Shown piece after piece: positions 1 to 11,234 of a stretch of DNA of 64,000 bases (position 1 is its first letter; each line of letters starts with the position of its first letter). Below the pieces are notes generated by a model. The model was given only the letters and a program-made list of their open reading frames with translations. It had not been told where the DNA came from and ran no database searches. Origin of the DNA: Ambrosia x helenae (taxonomy: Eukaryota > Streptophyta > Magnoliopsida > Asterales > Asteraceae); assembly GCA_030844895.1 (NCBI GenBank), contig CM061233.1, positions 61,157,468 to 61,221,467 on the forward strand. Direction: 5' to 3'. A program made the position numbers and the translations under genes.

Positions 1-1570
1 CTCCCACAACCAACAAACATTTTTTTTGCCATTTTTATATATATACTTAATATATTAAATCTTTTAAAATAGTTTTTAAATATTAAAAGTGGTTTATAAA
101 TCCTACAAAAATTACTGTATGACCTTCTAATGGTAAGGTTCATTGTACAATTTTTTGTTTTTCAAAAATAATTTATTTAATATATATTATAAATATTACA
201 AGTTTATTCATTGATAATTGTAAAATTTAATAAAAATATCTAAACAATTTTAATAAATCCCACAAAAATTATTCTAAACTTCTATAGCAATAAACATTTC
301 AAAAATAATTTTTATTTCAGAAAAACCGTTCATTTTATATTTTTAATTAATTTTTGTTAGTTTTAATCATAAATAAATCATAATAAATTCATTTTTCAAT
401 ATTTTTGCACCAAAATTTTATATAAATTATTTCTATTTATTTAGAACTGAAATACAATTTTTAATTCAGAAATTCTTTAATTTTAATATTTTTTTAGATA
501 TTAAAGTTATATATTGACTAATTGAAATAAATAGATTAAATATTCTATTTTCAAGAAAATAATTTTATAAAAATTATTTTCATACTTAAAACTTTAAATT
601 GTGACCATATTTAACTTAAAATTTACAAAAAGACTTTTATTTACTTATTTAATATATTTCTTATATTTAATAAACAATTTGATTATTAATCAAATAAATA
701 CTTATCCCCAATTCGAAACCCTAGAAATACATGTATCCTAGAATTATTTCCCTTACACGTTATCAAATTCTTTAGGTTGATCATTTGGGGTAATCTCAAT
801 TCAAATTTCGTTGTCCGGTTAAATCTCAAGCTATTACGTGAACAGTGAGTATTTCCTATCCCCTTTTTGCTTTTATTCATTTTTTTGGGGTGTTACATGT
901 ACACTTATACAAATTACAAATACAAGTTCACATTTTTACAATACAATTCTAATACTATGTGCATTTGCTTACAAACGTGCTTTATGCTTAGACATTACAT
1001 GTAGAATACATTTGTACTTAGTGAAATCATTAACATTGTACAAGTCGACCTTAACATTGGATAGCGCTATTTGGATTGACAACCCGCCTAGATTGATTCT
1101 CCCCCTTTTTCATCGGAGAATCCGTGGCCATTGTTAAGTTTTTATCCATTTATTGGATAAGTACACCGCCGTTCATTTAGTACATTATACAATCACAGGA
1201 TTGATTTCGCTCATTTGTATGATACATAGTTTACATATTTGCACTGTGGCATGCACTTGAATTGTATATCTTTTTAACTTACTATATATATCAAAACTAG
1301 GAATGCTCATCAACATTTCATATGTTGACCAAACCTATTTTTGTACATGTTTCAGGTGCAGTTTGATCTAGTGCTTTAGCAAGGGACTTTTAGTGTTTTA
1401 TTTTAATCAGTTATTTCAATATTTACGTTTCATTTAGACTTTGTATTTTCCATTTCAATGTAAGACAATTTTGGCTTATTCAATAATATTTACATTTTAG
1501 TACCATGTGCTTTTGAACAATCGTCACTACGTGACACCTCGATGATTCCGCCATCGGTTGGGGTGTTACA
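1..1570 (+). repeat. Ty3/gypsy LTR, 3' portion (Gypsy-3 family)
   Basis: The segment ends with a TGTTACA terminus (CCATCGGTTGGGGTGTTACA). The same terminus ends the LTR at 34002-35463, and its reverse complement opens the LTR at 50139. From about 300 to 480 the AT-rich body also matches the reverse complement of about 51170-51330, so the window opens inside a plus-oriented copy of that roughly 2.6-kb LTR family. No primer-binding site follows 1570, so this is a 3' LTR or a solo LTR. The short open frame at 838-1137 lies inside the LTR and is not a gene. Confidence 0.8.
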
Positions 1571-3064
1571 ACTTTAATCAATTCTCATTAAACGATAATC
1601 ATTAAAATCATTTCAATAATAATTGACTCCTATTAATGTTATTTATTTCGATTTTTTAATCTCATTTATTTATATTACTATTTTACGAAATTATTTTTAA
1701 TCTCTTTATTTCTTATCTACCGAATTAAATTACGAATATATTACTAATACTAAAACTAATATTACGATTTTTAATTTTATTTTTAATCTCATTTATTTCT
1801 TATCTACCGAATTAAAATTTTCTTTTACGATTTTTATGTATATATTACTAAAATATATACTATTTTCAAAATAATTTTCAATTATATTAATAAATTAGTA
1901 AATAATTTTAATTGTTAAGTTAACTTTTGTCATTCATTTATTACTATTAATAGTAATAATTATTACAATTATTAACATAAAGAATAAACGTAACATTAAT
2001 ATAAAAAATCCTCATTTGTCATGAAATCCTCGACCATTAACAACGTTCAAATTATTTCAAAAATTATAAAAAAAACTCAATTAATGATAACAGAAAGATT
2101 CAAGCGATAATTTTGGTAAACAAAATGTATTTAATATATACAATTTAAATCTATTCTTTTAATAATAAATATAATTTAAATCTATTTAACAATTTACTAA
2201 AATATATAATATATTAAAAATAATTTTAAATGATATTACTAATAACGACTTTCATTTTAATATTGTTGATCGATAAACATAAAAACTTTTTACGTTTTTG
2301 TTACTTTGATGGATATCAATTCTTTGACTTTATTTATTTTTCATGTCTTAAAATACACTTATTAGTAATTAGTAACAAAATTAGTAATGAAATATCATTT
2401 TACGTTATCAGTAACAACATTAACTAAAAGGCGATTCAAAATATTAAAAAACCTCATTTGTCATGAAATCCTCCATCATTGACTACATTAACTAAATATC
2501 GTTTAAGTGATACTAAGAATAAGAATATTACGTCTTTCATTTAAATATCTTTGACAGATTAACGTTATCATATTATGTTTACAAAGAAATTTCCTTTAAT
2601 CAATTGTCATGAAACGCTAACCATTATCATGATTGCAATATTTGTGCTAATTTTAAGCGTCGTTGACCAAATAACGTAAATTACCAATCCTTCCATTTTT
2701 ATAATTCAACTATATAAATAAATCTAACTGATTCGATCAGAATTGTTCGAGTTCCTCATGTGGGTTTAGTATTGATTTTTCACCGTGGTTTTAGCTTGAT
2801 TTTTAGGTCATTGGTTATGAGTCAAACCGTTAAAACAGTTCAGGGTCTTCTGGATATATTTACCTTAAATTCTTGATGATAATACAGTTAAAATGCCAAA
2901 TGTCTTTCTTTTCCTCACCAAAGTTTTTTTTTTTTTGGGACAAATTTTACTGTTTTGTTATTTTAATGGTTCAGGAATCCTATATGTGGACATAAATTCT
3001 TTTCAAAGTTCCAAATCGTCTTGCCATATCAAACCGTTTTATAGAAGCAAAATTAATTTCAGGG
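1571..3064. other. AT-rich non-coding DNA with diverged short repeats
   Basis: No gene is visible. A phrase like CATTTGTCATGAAATCCTC recurs near 2017 and 2455, with a weaker form near 2604, and each is followed by a similar CATTA-rich stretch. This suggests a decayed tandem or transposon-derived repeat. The 3' part, from roughly 2750, probably belongs to the old Helitron whose helicase tail follows. Confidence 0.5.
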
Positions 3065-3277
3065 AGTAACATTGGAACGCGAACTTTTATCCAAAGAATT
3101 AGGTTGTCCCTATTTGATAAGAAGATTCCTTTCAGATTTAACAGAAGACAATTCCCTCTTACTTTATGTTTCGCAATGACAATAAATAAAAGTCAAGGAC
3201 AAACCCTATTTAGGATAGGTATGTATTTGAAAGATCCTATTTTTACACATGGGCAGTTGTATGTCGCTGCCAAGTGA
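3065..3277 (+). pseudogene. Helitron PIF1-like helicase, C-terminal remnant
   Basis: The frame from 3065 encodes the end of a PIF1-type helicase: an RRQFPLTLCFAMTINKSQGQ stretch (helicase motif V/VI region) followed by GQLYVA. It aligns with 30700-30920 of the Helitron helicase further right. Just after GQLYVA the frame breaks into a stop, although SRV-like and LDKD-like codons continue in another frame to about 3340. The rest of the protein is absent. It is a relic of an older Helitron, in agreement with the Helitron 3' end about 460 bp downstream. Confidence 0.85.
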
Positions 3278-3714
3278 CAAGAGTAGAGATGGCCTGAACA
3301 TACTAATATTGGATAAAGATGACAACGTTAATAATAAATAACAAATGTTGTCTATAAAAAAATATTTTGAAGTTTGTGAATAAGTATGCGATCATATTTT
3401 GCATAAATCGTTTTTTTTTTATAATTTTTTGGTTGTGTGATTTGTTAAACTACATTTATTTACTTTGAATTTAATCTTCATTTGCATGCCGTTACAATAA
3501 ATATATGTTTATTCATTTCATTATTTGTTTTTAAATCACGTCTGTTCAAACATTTGTTGATTCATATATCTGTTATTGGGTAACATTAAACTTTTTTTAT
3601 GATAATTTACAATCAACAAAAATTCATACGAATTGTATTACATAACTTTCAATAAATAAAATTTGCATACTGCGATCTTTATAGATTTTTTTTTTCATTT
3701 GACATAAACATGTA

Positions 3715-3743
3715 CCGCATGTACACGCGGGGCTCAAACCTAG
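3715..3743 (+). other. Helitron 3' terminus (old copy)
   Basis: A GC-rich short hairpin (CCGC, 8-nt loop, GCGG; 3715-3730) lies ten bases before CTAG (3740-3743), and the next base is T. Hairpin, CTRR end and insertion before T are the hallmarks of a Helitron 3' end. It closes the element that carried the helicase remnant at 3065-3277. Confidence 0.75.
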
Positions 3744-3803
3744 TATAGTATAGATAAAGGTGAGTTGAGGGAATTAATTTCTTCTAAAGCGATGTGGGAC
3801 TAA

Positions 3804-4018
3804 GGGGCTGTTTGGTTGATTAAGTGCTGAATCATTAAGATGGTCTGAATGGTTAAGAGGCTCTGAATGGTTAAGAGCTGAATTATTCAGCATCCCTTAT
3901 TAGCTTAATGGTTCAGCACTTAATTATTTCATTCAGATGTTGAAACAAACAGTCTGAATACTGAATGATTCAGACCTGAATGATTAAGAGGCTGATTAAG
4001 AGGCTACCAAACAGCCCC
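3804..4018. mobile_element. Tourist/PIF-Harbinger-like MITE, 215 bp
   Basis: The element starts GGGGCTGTTTGG and ends CCAAACAGCCCC, a perfect 12-bp terminal inverted repeat. It is flanked by the trinucleotide TAA on both sides (3801-3803 and 4019-4021), the usual target duplication of PIF/Harbinger elements. Its interior is built of repeats of a CTGAATGATTAAGAGG-like phrase in both orientations and codes for nothing. Confidence 0.8.
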
Positions 4019-4590
4019 TAAGTTGTCATGTGTGCTAGCTTGGCTGCTTCATGACATAACTCAATTGTCATGCGCTACGTATTGTCTTCTTATATTATAT
4101 ATTTTATATTTTATATTTATATTTTATCTATACATATAATATTTAGGAGCAATTGTGGACACTTGGCATTCATTTAGGCTCCTAGCAATTAATGCTCATC
4201 CATCATGGCACAATGTGGGAATTTATAAAATTTTCTTTTTTTTTTTAATCAAAAATCGCAGCAAAATATTAAAACCCTTCTAAAACTCATGGCACATAAC
4301 CCTCATTCATCATCGCCTCCATTAAACGAAAACCCTAATCAACCTCCAGCGGCGATTCTTCAAATCAAAGCATCTCTTGACGTCTTCTTCATCTCATCTT
4401 CAAGGTATTCTCTCTTCTATTCTTATGTCAATCAATGGTCCTTCATATATGTGTTTTCTCTGATTTTTTTTTCGTTTTTCTTCCTGATTTCTTTGTCGAT
4501 TAATTTTTTTTGTGTGTTTTGTTTGATTTCAATTATTTACCTTATAATACTTGCGTTTACGTCTATTATTGGTCAGGTTTATTAATATTT

Positions 4591-4644
4591 CGTTTTAGGG
4601 TTCATGTTTTAGGGTTCGTGTTTTAGGGTTCGTGTTTTAGGGTT
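4591..4644. repeat. Telomere-like TTTAGGG repeats in B3 intron 1
   Basis: Four spaced copies of GTTTTAGGGTT, most in a 15-bp unit, lie in the first intron of the B3-domain gene. They contain the plant telomere heptamer TTTAGGG, which is also the telo-box seen near transcription starts of many plant genes. Confidence 0.7.
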
Positions 4645-4764
4645 GATGATTGGTTACGGATCTGTGATTAGAGTAATAATAGGGGTTTTGATTACCGGGT
4701 ATTTTATAGGGTTCAACTGATGATTATTATGGAAAATATGTTTTTGGTCTCTATTTAGCTTTAA

Positions 4765-5300
4765 TGTTTTAGGTTTATTATTAGATTGATGTTTTATAGA
4801 AACCTTAGAATAGATTGTTATGATTTAGTTTTTTATTAGTGGTTTATGTTTTAGGTATCGATTTATGGTTTAAGAAATACTTTATTGGTTTGTTACTATT
4901 TAAGCATTCGACTGAGATAGATTTTGCATTTATGTTTGAGGTTTGTAGTAAGGTTGAATGTTTTAGGTTTATGAATACGTTTGAATTAATGTTTTAAGGA
5001 TAGCTAAGAAAGGATTTTATGATTTAGTTTTTGATCGATTCTTTAAGTTTTAGGTCTCGACTTATGGTTTAACAAGTACTTGAATGGTTTGTTACTATTT
5101 AAGCTTTCAACTAAGAATGATTTTGCATTAATATTTTAGGATTATATTAAGGTTGAATGTTTTAGGTTTATGATTAGGTTTTAATTGTTGTTTTACATAC
5201 ATCTAAGAATGGATTGTTAAGATTTTTTTTATTAGTCGTTTATGTTTGAGGTATCGATTTCCATTTTTTAGGTTTCAACTGATTTTATGAGGTTTCATTC
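4765..5300. repeat. Roughly 200-bp tandem repeat in B3 intron 1
   Basis: About two and a half diverged units follow one another. Recurrent phrases include TGTTTTAGGTTTATGA, GATTGTTATGATTTAG-like, TGGTTTGTTACTATTTAAGC and GATTTTGCATT, spaced close to 200 bp. The repeat fills much of the long first intron and has no coding potential. Confidence 0.65.
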
Positions 5301-5875
5301 ATTGTTTTACATACCTACAAATGGATTGTTAGCTCTGAAAACTTATAATCAAATGGTTTTTAATGTTTCCATTTACTGATTTATGTTTCATACTAAGTCA
5401 CTTTTTTCTAATACAGATTGGTAACTGCTTGTGTGATAATGACTTACGGTTTTTGGGTACAGTCAGAAGCCAACGATCGTATTTGCTTGGTAATATTTGA
5501 TTTATTACATTCATTAAACAAAGATTTTTAATGTTTATTCATAAATATAAATTTCTTTATGAGTTGTAGACTTTACCTGAAGAGTACACAGAATGGGTTG
5601 AAAAGTATAAGTATCCAACAGGTGATTGTACGATTCATACACTGGATGAAAAAAGATTTCGCGTTAAGGTCATGCATATAGCTGGGAAGTGGTTTATTTG
5701 TGACGGATGGAATCACCTGATGACTACATTAAATTACCCATCCGTTTGCAACTTTGTTTTTGAATACGAATCGGCGATCAACTGTTTCAATATGATTACG
5801 TTTCATCAGGACGCTATAACTGCACCTGGTAGATTTTTCTACTGCAAGATTGATGACCCTCAAACTGATGAAGAA

Positions 5876-6388
5876 TGTAGATGCAAAAGTGCGACTAGAG
5901 CTTTGGATTGTAAAACATATTTTGGTTTGTTAATATCGAAGGTGCGAATGAAGATTGTAGAGGGTGCGAAGGAGGATTTAAAGGTGCGAAGGAAGATGTT
6001 TATACGAATGAAGACTTAGATTATGGAAGAACTTGGTTCGACCAGTCAATGTGGGCGAACCTGCACATTCGCATAAATGATTTGGGCGAATGTGCAGGCC
6101 TATAAATAGGTTAAGTTCATTTTTGAATGTAACTTTGATGATTATTATTCCCTCCTCTTTCTGAAAACTCTCTCTAGATTTTGTTAAACTTGTTTTACAT
6201 TTAAACCTTGATTGTAATCATTATTCTACGTGTAATCAAGTGTTTTATGAATGAAATTGATTGAAAATGATGATCTGCATGTTTGAATCTGTTTGATTAT
6301 TACTTTGTGATAGTTTTAGGGTTTCCGCACCTAAAACTAACTTGTTTGATCAATCTTTGTTTGTTATCGATCCTAATACACACATACA
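5876..6388 (+). repeat. Copia 5' LTR
   Basis: The LTR begins TGTAGATGC and ends CACATACA (TG...CA). It holds a perfect hairpin and a TATA box (6060-6108) and several GTGCGAAGGAG-type motifs between 5940 and 6010. It follows codon 102 of B3 exon 3 and reads through that frame for 48 codons before a stop. Confidence 0.95.
6060..6108 (+). promoter_or_regulatory. Copia LTR hairpin and TATA box
   Basis: CCTGCACATTCGC (6060-6072) and GCGAATGTGCAGG (6086-6098) form a perfect 13-bp inverted repeat around a 13-nt loop. The TATA box TATAAATA follows three bases later (6101-6108). The same arrangement is in the 3' LTR at 20747-20795. The arms contain the element's recurrent CGAATG motif. Confidence 0.75.
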
Positions 6389-6391
6389 AAG

Positions 6392-6404
6392 TGGTATCAG
6401 AGCC
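6392..6404 (+). other. Copia primer-binding site (tRNA-iMet)
   Basis: TGGTATCAGAGCC lies three bases after the 5' LTR. It is complementary to the 3' end of plant initiator methionine tRNA, the usual primer for minus-strand DNA synthesis. Confidence 0.95.
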
Positions 6405-6675
6405 ATTTCGGATCAAACAACCACAAATTAATAATCTCTCAGCTGATTTGGACCCAATTTTGGTCAAAAAGTTTCTGTTTTCAATAAACAAACTGATGTG
6501 ATAAGATTTTGATCGATTACACCTTGATTTCAAGTTTAAATTGGATAATTCTCTTTATTAAAGTTGTTCCAAATCAAATCCGATTCAAAACCTGATTAAG
6601 ATCATCAAAATCCATCAACATTTGAAAAACATGATCAAAATTAACTGATTTTCAAAGAATAACCGTTTTTGAAAT

Positions 6676-7023
6676 CACAGGGGTCGAACGAGAGAGTTTG
6701 GTCGAAAGAGGAATTCATTTGGGTCGAAAGAGTGTGTTTCTGTACGAAGGAGGTGTTTTAGTGGTCGAAGGAAGACTTTGATTGCTTATTTTTCACATTC
6801 GTACCCTTGTTTCACCTTCGCATAATCAAACGGTCGAAGGAGTTGATAAACGGTCGAAAGAGAGTTCTAAGTGGTCGAAGGAGTTTTTAGTTGATTAGTT
6901 TTCATTCGTATCATTCAAAAACGGGCGAAAGAGAACTTTATTTCTCCTTCGCACGTCCGTATATACGAAGGAACATCCTGTTTTGAAAAATTTTTAATCT
7001 TTTCGTGTTTAATTGTTTGCAGG
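6676..7023 (+). promoter_or_regulatory. Leader motif array ending in a splice-acceptor-like site
   Basis: About fourteen copies of a short motif close to GNNCGAANGAG occur on both strands between 6680 and 6975, for example GGTCGAAAGAG, TACGAAGGAG and CTCCTTCGCAC. A T-rich stretch and TTTGCAG (AG at 7022-7023) follow, five bases before the gag ATG. The same layout precedes the ORF at 16978. The untranslated leader from 6405 to 6675 shows nothing else. Confidence 0.6.
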
Positions 7024-7028
7024 ACAAG

Positions 7029-8213
7029 ATGTGGAACTTTCCAACAACGCCTAGACCTACTCAAGCACCACAACAGCAGACAACACAAGATCCGTGGTCC
7101 ATTGCAGCTCAAAAGACTAGTCAACCATCACAGCCGATCAATTATATGGCTATGACTAGTTCGGCACCACAACAAGTTGTTCAATCATTACCACAACCGA
7201 TTGACAACTATTGGGGAGTCGCAGCAGCAGCAGTCCATTCCCAGACGACCAACGCTATTTCTACTCTTATTCATGATCTATCTTCTGGAAGCGGCAATCG
7301 TCCACCAAAGTTAATGGACATGAAGGAGTATAACACTTGGAAGACGAAGTTTAAGATTCACGTTGAGGGACAAGGACTTGAAGGAGCCGAGGCATGGCAA
7401 ATGATTGTGAAGGGTTACGTTGCTCCTATTCTGGAGAATACCGGAGAACCAATCCCTTTGGAGAATTTGGCGGATGACGAGAAGAAAAGGTTTGCTATAG
7501 AGAAGAAAGCATTCTCTCAGCTATCCCAGGCGATCAACACTGATCTGTTACATCAGTTTGGATCGTGCACTACATCCAAACAACTATGGGATATGCTGAG
7601 AAATCGACATGATGGAAATGAGAAGACCAGGAAGCTTAGGATGGAAGAGCTTCGGAAGGAGTTTGAAAACTTCAGTTATATGGGTAATGAGACCCTAAAA
7701 GAGTTGGTTCCAAGGTACTGCCATTTGCTCACTGAATTGTCGAGCTATGAGATCAACATTCCAATGTCGGAATTAGTTGATAAGTTTGCTGATGCTTTAC
7801 CACCCTATTGGAACCAACACATCGAAGTGTTAAAGGAGAAGGATGCTTACCAGTATTGGACCATTAATGAGTTCATTCAAAAGCTGGAAAACAAAGAGAT
7901 GGAGGAAAAGAGAAAAGCTAAGAGAGCTCAGATTCCACATAATCCTGATTTATATGTGAGTGGTACATCTAACTCTCTTTCTGCTTCAAGCACCACATCT
8001 ACTGTTGCACCTCACATAGCATGTGTGTCTAACATTGTTGAACCAACAAAAGCACCCATTAACTACCTTGCTCAAACTTCATCCTACACACCATCATACA
8101 CACAACAACCTTATCAAACACAAAACTTTATTCCACCATTTCACCATTACAACAAGCCGCATGCTATACATCAAGTCAACAGCAACAACAACAACAATAT
8201 CCTCCTCAAGTGA
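7029..8213 (+). CDS. Copia gag, N-terminal part
   Basis: The first ATG after the acceptor-like TTTGCAG is at 7029 (MWNFP); an open frame extends slightly upstream but starts without ATG. Residues about 95-300 form a Copia gag (UBN2-type) domain, with LMDMKEYNTWKTKF, SCTTSKQLWDMLRNRHDG and a Lys/Glu-rich helix ending EEKRKAKR. A Gln/Asn/Thr-rich tail follows. The frame runs into a stop at 8211, while the natural continuation, including the zinc knuckle, is one frame away (8210-11218). Codon content around 8150-8185 is coherent in the second frame, so a one-base deletion near 8160 is the simplest reading. Gag packages the element RNA in cytoplasmic particles. Confidence 0.85.
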   Translation: MWNFPTTPRPTQAPQQQTTQDPWSIAAQKTSQPSQPINYMAMTSSAPQQVVQSLPQPIDNYWGVAAAAVHSQTTNAISTLIHDLSSGSGNRPPKLMDMKEYNTWKTKFKIHVEGQGLEGAEAWQMIVKGYVAPILENTGEPIPLENLADDEKKRFAIEKKAFSQLSQAINTDLLHQFGSCTTSKQLWDMLRNRHDGNEKTRKLRMEELRKEFENFSYMGNETLKELVPRYCHLLTELSSYEINIPMSELVDKFADALPPYWNQHIEVLKEKDAYQYWTINEFIQKLENKEMEEKRKAKRAQIPHNPDLYVSGTSNSLSASSTTSTVAPHIACVSNIVEPTKAPINYLAQTSSYTPSYTQQPYQTQNFIPPFHHYNKPHAIHQVNSNNNNNILLK

Positions 8214-11200
8214 ACCAGATGCAGATTACTCAAGCACAATCAAGTCAAAACCCGATTGTGTTAGAGACATCAAACCTTAACAATGTGACTGTTGAAATTG
8301 CTCAACAGCATGTTGCTCTAGTATCTGCCATGGTTGCTTCTTACAACAGTTTGGTAGCAAGTCAAATTGGTAACAATAATCTCACCAATGAGGACTATGC
8401 TCAAATCGATAAAGAGGAAATGGAGTTGATGGACATTCAGTGGGCTTTTGCAAGCATTATGAGAAGAGCCACTGATTTCATTCAGAAGACTGGCAGGACT
8501 GATCTCTCAACCTCTCCCAATACCACATACGGATTCAACAAAGCAAAGGTTACTTGCTTTAACTGTGGTGAAAAGGGACATTTTAAAAGGGAGTGCACAC
8601 AACCAGCACAACAAGGTAACCGAAATCCTTTCAATTCTACATACCAAAACCGACAAAACCAAAACCAGAATCAAGTGTCTTACAATAATCCCAACATCTC
8701 AAGCTTTCAACCACAAAACCAAAACACTTATCAGAACCGTCAACAAAACAACAACACCAGACAATCCACAACCCAAAACCAACCTCAACAAAACCCAAAC
8801 CGAACTATTGTTCCTATCTCTACACCTAACACACAAAACCAAAACCAAACTGATACTCAAAACCAAGCACTTGTCATCCAAAAGGATGAAGGTTTTGACT
8901 GGACTGGTATGCAATTGGGGGTGGAGGAAATCACTGCTGGGAATGTTGCGTGTGTGGCACAGCAGATGAGGTTGGATGAGAATGAGGAAGTTGAAGAAGA
9001 GGTTGTGATTGAAAAGGTGTCGGAGTTGAAGATTGAAGAAGTGAATGATGATGTGATTGCTGAAGGTGAAGAAAAGAGATCGGGGATGATTCTTGATTCT
9101 GTCACTGATGTTGGAGATCAATATGACTCAGCTTACTCGGATATGGAGAGCGAATCTGATTCAGAGACTAGTGTGAATTCACTAGATGATGATATTGACC
9201 AACTGCTAGCTGAAGCTGACTTCCTGATGACTCGCAAGTCATGTATGGTGGATGATGCATGCACCAAGATTGACTACTCCAAATTCTTTGCAGGAAAGGA
9301 AGCTCACTTTGCTCTAATGGCCATGACAGAACCTCCTAAGCCGGTAAGTTCTGAAACTCAATCTTGTGTTAAATGTGATAAATGTGCTGATTTTGAAAAA
9401 CTGACTGATGAAAACAAGCTTCTCAAGGTTCAACTTGAGAGTGCAAAACTCAACTGTCAGATTTATCAAAAGGACTTAAAAGATTTCAACAAAGTTCTTG
9501 ATGGTTATAAAAAGGATGTGTCTGAATTGAAAAAGACATTATCTATTAAACAACTTGCCATTAATAATTACATCAATGAAATGGAAAACACTAAATTAGA
9601 AATGGCAACCATCAAGTGCTTTGCGGAAAAAGTTAACAAGAAATTAGAAAGTTACAAGCACATAGCATACGTAGTTGATCATATCATTGAAGAACCCTCC
9701 CAGACGAATAGTGCAAACTATAAGTCAGTTCCATCTCCGGTATTGTTTGAGAATCACACTTTACATGCAATACCACCGGAGACTTTAATCAATCCTGATC
9801 CCACACCAGAAAATGAGCCTAACACTTCCAGTGTCGGGGATCCATATTCTGATGTGAGACCAGTACTGGGAAATAGTGAGGGTGTGGTCGCTACTGATGA
9901 TTCAGATGAAGAAGATGAGTCATCTGAGACGGTTGAAAGTGATAGTGATATCCCTGATGAAAATCATATAATCACTACTGAGCCAGTCTCACCGTCTCAG
10001 ATCATTCATCCAATGGCAAATGCTCATCGCAAAAATGAGGTTAAGAAAAATGATAAGTTTGTTGGTAAAAGTTTTGAAAAGAAAGAGGTTAAGAAGGTTG
10101 AGAAAAACGTGAGAAAACCGGTTGAAAAGAAAGTTGAAATTAAAACTGAGAAAAATGTGGTAAAACCGGTTGAGAAGAAAAATGAATTAAAATCTGAGAA
10201 AAACAATGATGTGAGCAATGAAGTGTGTGATAAACCTGTCAAAATCTTCTATCGGATGCAAGGCTCCGATAAGATTTTATCAGATGATGAGTTTCCGATT
10301 AAATTTGTCAATTCTACAAAAATCGAAAAGATATGGCAGGAAAGTACGATTTGGTTCCCGAAATTTGAAAGGACCAACGACATTCCTCAAGAGATTTTAG
10401 ACAAAATTTATTCGGAAAAAGAAGCAAAGGTCAATGTCACACAGTTTGTTTTGCCTGTTCATAAAGAAAATAGTTTTATTGAACCGACTTACTCGAAGGA
10501 CCCAGCTCCTGAGAGTTTAAGGAAACAATGCATGGTCGATCGATATCCCATTGCTAGTTTTTCCAAGTCGCCGATCAAGGAAAACTACGAGGAATACCGT
10601 GCGTGTTATAAGTGCGGGGAACGGGGACATTTACTTGCCGCCTGTCCGTACGTACGACACAAAAGGCACGAGGTGGAGATGAGGCAATATCATGAGTATC
10701 CGGTTGACAATTATGGCTATCAACAGAGACGGTATTTTCCCCAACAAGATTTTTATCATAATCAAAACAATTTTTACAACAAAGGGGAAAATCGTTCGAT
10801 GACGTATGATAAGCGCAATCGGATGACCACTGATAAATCTGGTAAGAAACCTATGATGAACTCAACTGCTGATACCAAAAAGGTAGCTCCTAAGCCTAAT
10901 GGTAAACAAGCAGTTGGACCTGTCTCTGTTAAATCAGAGAAGGTAACCAAGAAGGTTGCTTTTAAAGAAGAAGTAAAGAAACCGACTGAGACTTCAAAAT
11001 CTCAGATTCGGATCTTGAAACGATCTGAGCAATCTTGGTCATCTAAGGAATCTGAAGGAGCTTCTACTTCACAGAGTGAGAAGAATGAGAAAAAGAAGGT
11101 TGTTAGTGAGAAGAAAGGGGTTGAGGTAACCCAAGATGTTTGTGAGTCAAAAGATTCTTTGAAACAACCTGTTCAAAGACCCAAGACCAAACAGGCTTGG

Positions 11201-11218
11201 GTCCCCCGAAAGAACTAA
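8210..11218 (+). CDS. Copia gag extension with two zinc knuckles
   Basis: This frame continues gag after the break near 8160; there is no ATG at its true beginning, so its start is nominal. It holds two CCHC zinc knuckles: CFNCGEKGHFKREC (8554-8595) and CYKCGERGHLLAAC (10604-10645). They are separated by about 670 residues of Gln/Asn-rich, acidic and Lys/Glu-rich coiled sequence, including a repeated EKKxEvK stretch near 10080-10200. It ends WVPRKN and a TAA at 11216. Such a long bipartite gag is typical of Sireviruses. The knuckles bind RNA; no function is known to me for the middle part. Confidence 0.85.
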   Translation: MNQMQITQAQSSQNPIVLETSNLNNVTVEIAQQHVALVSAMVASYNSLVASQIGNNNLTNEDYAQIDKEEMELMDIQWAFASIMRRATDFIQKTGRTDLSTSPNTTYGFNKAKVTCFNCGEKGHFKRECTQPAQQGNRNPFNSTYQNRQNQNQNQVSYNNPNISSFQPQNQNTYQNRQQNNNTRQSTTQNQPQQNPNRTIVPISTPNTQNQNQTDTQNQALVIQKDEGFDWTGMQLGVEEITAGNVACVAQQMRLDENEEVEEEVVIEKVSELKIEEVNDDVIAEGEEKRSGMILDSVTDVGDQYDSAYSDMESESDSETSVNSLDDDIDQLLAEADFLMTRKSCMVDDACTKIDYSKFFAGKEAHFALMAMTEPPKPVSSETQSCVKCDKCADFEKLTDENKLLKVQLESAKLNCQIYQKDLKDFNKVLDGYKKDVSELKKTLSIKQLAINNYINEMENTKLEMATIKCFAEKVNKKLESYKHIAYVVDHIIEEPSQTNSANYKSVPSPVLFENHTLHAIPPETLINPDPTPENEPNTSSVGDPYSDVRPVLGNSEGVVATDDSDEEDESSETVESDSDIPDENHIITTEPVSPSQIIHPMANAHRKNEVKKNDKFVGKSFEKKEVKKVEKNVRKPVEKKVEIKTEKNVVKPVEKKNELKSEKNNDVSNEVCDKPVKIFYRMQGSDKILSDDEFPIKFVNSTKIEKIWQESTIWFPKFERTNDIPQEILDKIYSEKEAKVNVTQFVLPVHKENSFIEPTYSKDPAPESLRKQCMVDRYPIASFSKSPIKENYEEYRACYKCGERGHLLAACPYVRHKRHEVEMRQYHEYPVDNYGYQQRRYFPQQDFYHNQNNFYNKGENRSMTYDKRNRMTTDKSGKKPMMNSTADTKKVAPKPNGKQAVGPVSVKSEKVTKKVAFKEEVKKPTETSKSQIRILKRSEQSWSSKESEGASTSQSEKNEKKKVVSEKKGVEVTQDVCESKDSLKQPVQRPKTKQAWVPRKN

Positions 11219-11234
11219 TTGATCTACTTTAAAT

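Noticed and set aside
838..1137. 99-residue open frame
   Set aside because: It lies entirely in a gypsy LTR; the same DNA recurs at 34734 on without keeping the frame.
5672..6019. Independent 115-residue gene
   Set aside because: It is B3 exon 3 reading into the Copia LTR, not a separate gene.
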